DNA from: Syntrophomonadaceae bacterium
Lineage (GTDB): Bacteria > Bacillota_D > Dethiobacteria > DTU022
Reading direction: 5' to 3'
Assembly: GCA_003562605.1 (NCBI GenBank)
Contig: PWUG01000070.1
Location: 1-5,330 of the forward strand
DNA length: 5,330 nt
In this document: positions 5,183-5,330 of the stretch, piece after piece
How positions within the stretch are numbered: the stretch's first letter is position 1
How the letters are laid out: each line of letters begins with the position of its first letter
Notes under the pieces: generated by a model
Told to the model about the DNA's origin: nothing
What the model saw: only the letters and a program-made list of their open reading frames with translations
The model's database searches: none
Made by a program: the position numbers and the translations under genes

Positions 5183-5244
5183 TAAAAAGAATGCACCACC
5201 TGCCGGCCTTCAAAACTACAGCGAAAGCCGAAAAGTAGTGCATT
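5181..5244 (-). terminator. Long hairpin terminator after the upstream gene
   Basis: Minus-strand AAUGCACUAC (5244-5235) pairs with GUGGUGCAUU (5199-5190) over 10 bp with one G-U. After a 4x4 internal loop, CGGCUUUC pairs with GAAGGCCG for 8 bp around an 11-base loop. UUUUU (5188-5184) follows the stem. It lies about 18 bases after the tandem TAA stops of the gene entering from the right. Confidence 0.7.
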
Positions 5245-5262
5245 ATTTGATCGAAATATTTA

Positions 5263-5330
5263 TTATAACCGGTTACCGGCCTCAGTGTACTTTTGGCGCT
5301 GTTCTTCTGCCAGCGCCGCCAGGGTAGCTG
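5263..5330 (-). CDS. C-terminal end of an unidentified protein
   Basis: The last 21 codons read ATLAALAEEQRQKYTEAGNRL, followed by two consecutive TAA stops (5265-5263 and 5262-5260). The composition is that of a charged helical tail. A terminator hairpin follows at the expected distance, which supports a real gene end. Too little is present to name a family. It is separated from the selenoprotein operon by the terminator and a candidate promoter, so it is probably a different transcript. Confidence 0.6.
   Translation of the reverse strand, partial: ATLAALAEEQRQKYTEAGNRL

Overview
The window most likely comes from an anaerobic, Clostridia-like member of the Bacillota. The signs are strong AGGAGG-type ribosome binding sites, frequent TTG/GTG starts, a gatC-gatA-gatB operon and selenocysteine (Sec) use. 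This placement is an inference from gene content; no rRNA or other taxonomic marker is present. Every gene identified lies on the minus strand, so transcription runs from high to low coordinates. None of the genes ends in TGA; all visible stops are TAA or TAG.

Right end to left: the last codons of an unidentified gene (5263-5330) are followed by a long hairpin terminator (5181-5244). Next is a two-gene operon (5089-4126) in which both reading frames are interrupted by a single in-frame TGA, each exactly at a conserved redox cysteine. The first gene is an AhpC/Prx1-family peroxiredoxin with TGA at the peroxidatic position (FTFV-U-PTEL, residue 48). The second is an ArsC/Spx-like thioredoxin-fold protein with TGA at the first position of its CxxC motif (U10-T-T-C13). 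Both TGAs are followed by SECIS-like hairpins. A conventional ORF call would report only truncated pieces of 147 and 91 residues. The peroxiredoxin also lacks the usual C-terminal resolving cysteine, so the neighbouring Sec-x-x-Cys protein is a plausible redox partner. This operon is the most interesting content of the window.

A Rho-independent terminator closes the operon (4063-4093), and a good sigma-A-type promoter for a macro-domain (ADP-ribose-binding) gene (3492-4028) is nested in the same bases. After a weaker terminator comes gatCAB (3265-64), coding for the tRNA-dependent amidotransferase that makes Gln-tRNA(Gln) and/or Asn-tRNA(Asn). GatB is largely canonical. GatA has Ala where the family has its nucleophilic Ser, and its Gly/Ser loop is shortened, so its glutaminase activity is doubtful. 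At the extreme left edge a redoxin-like peptide frame runs out of the window with no recognisable start codon.

Themes: selenium-based thiol/peroxide chemistry in one operon, and a GatCAB locus that looks intact but has an altered amidase active site.
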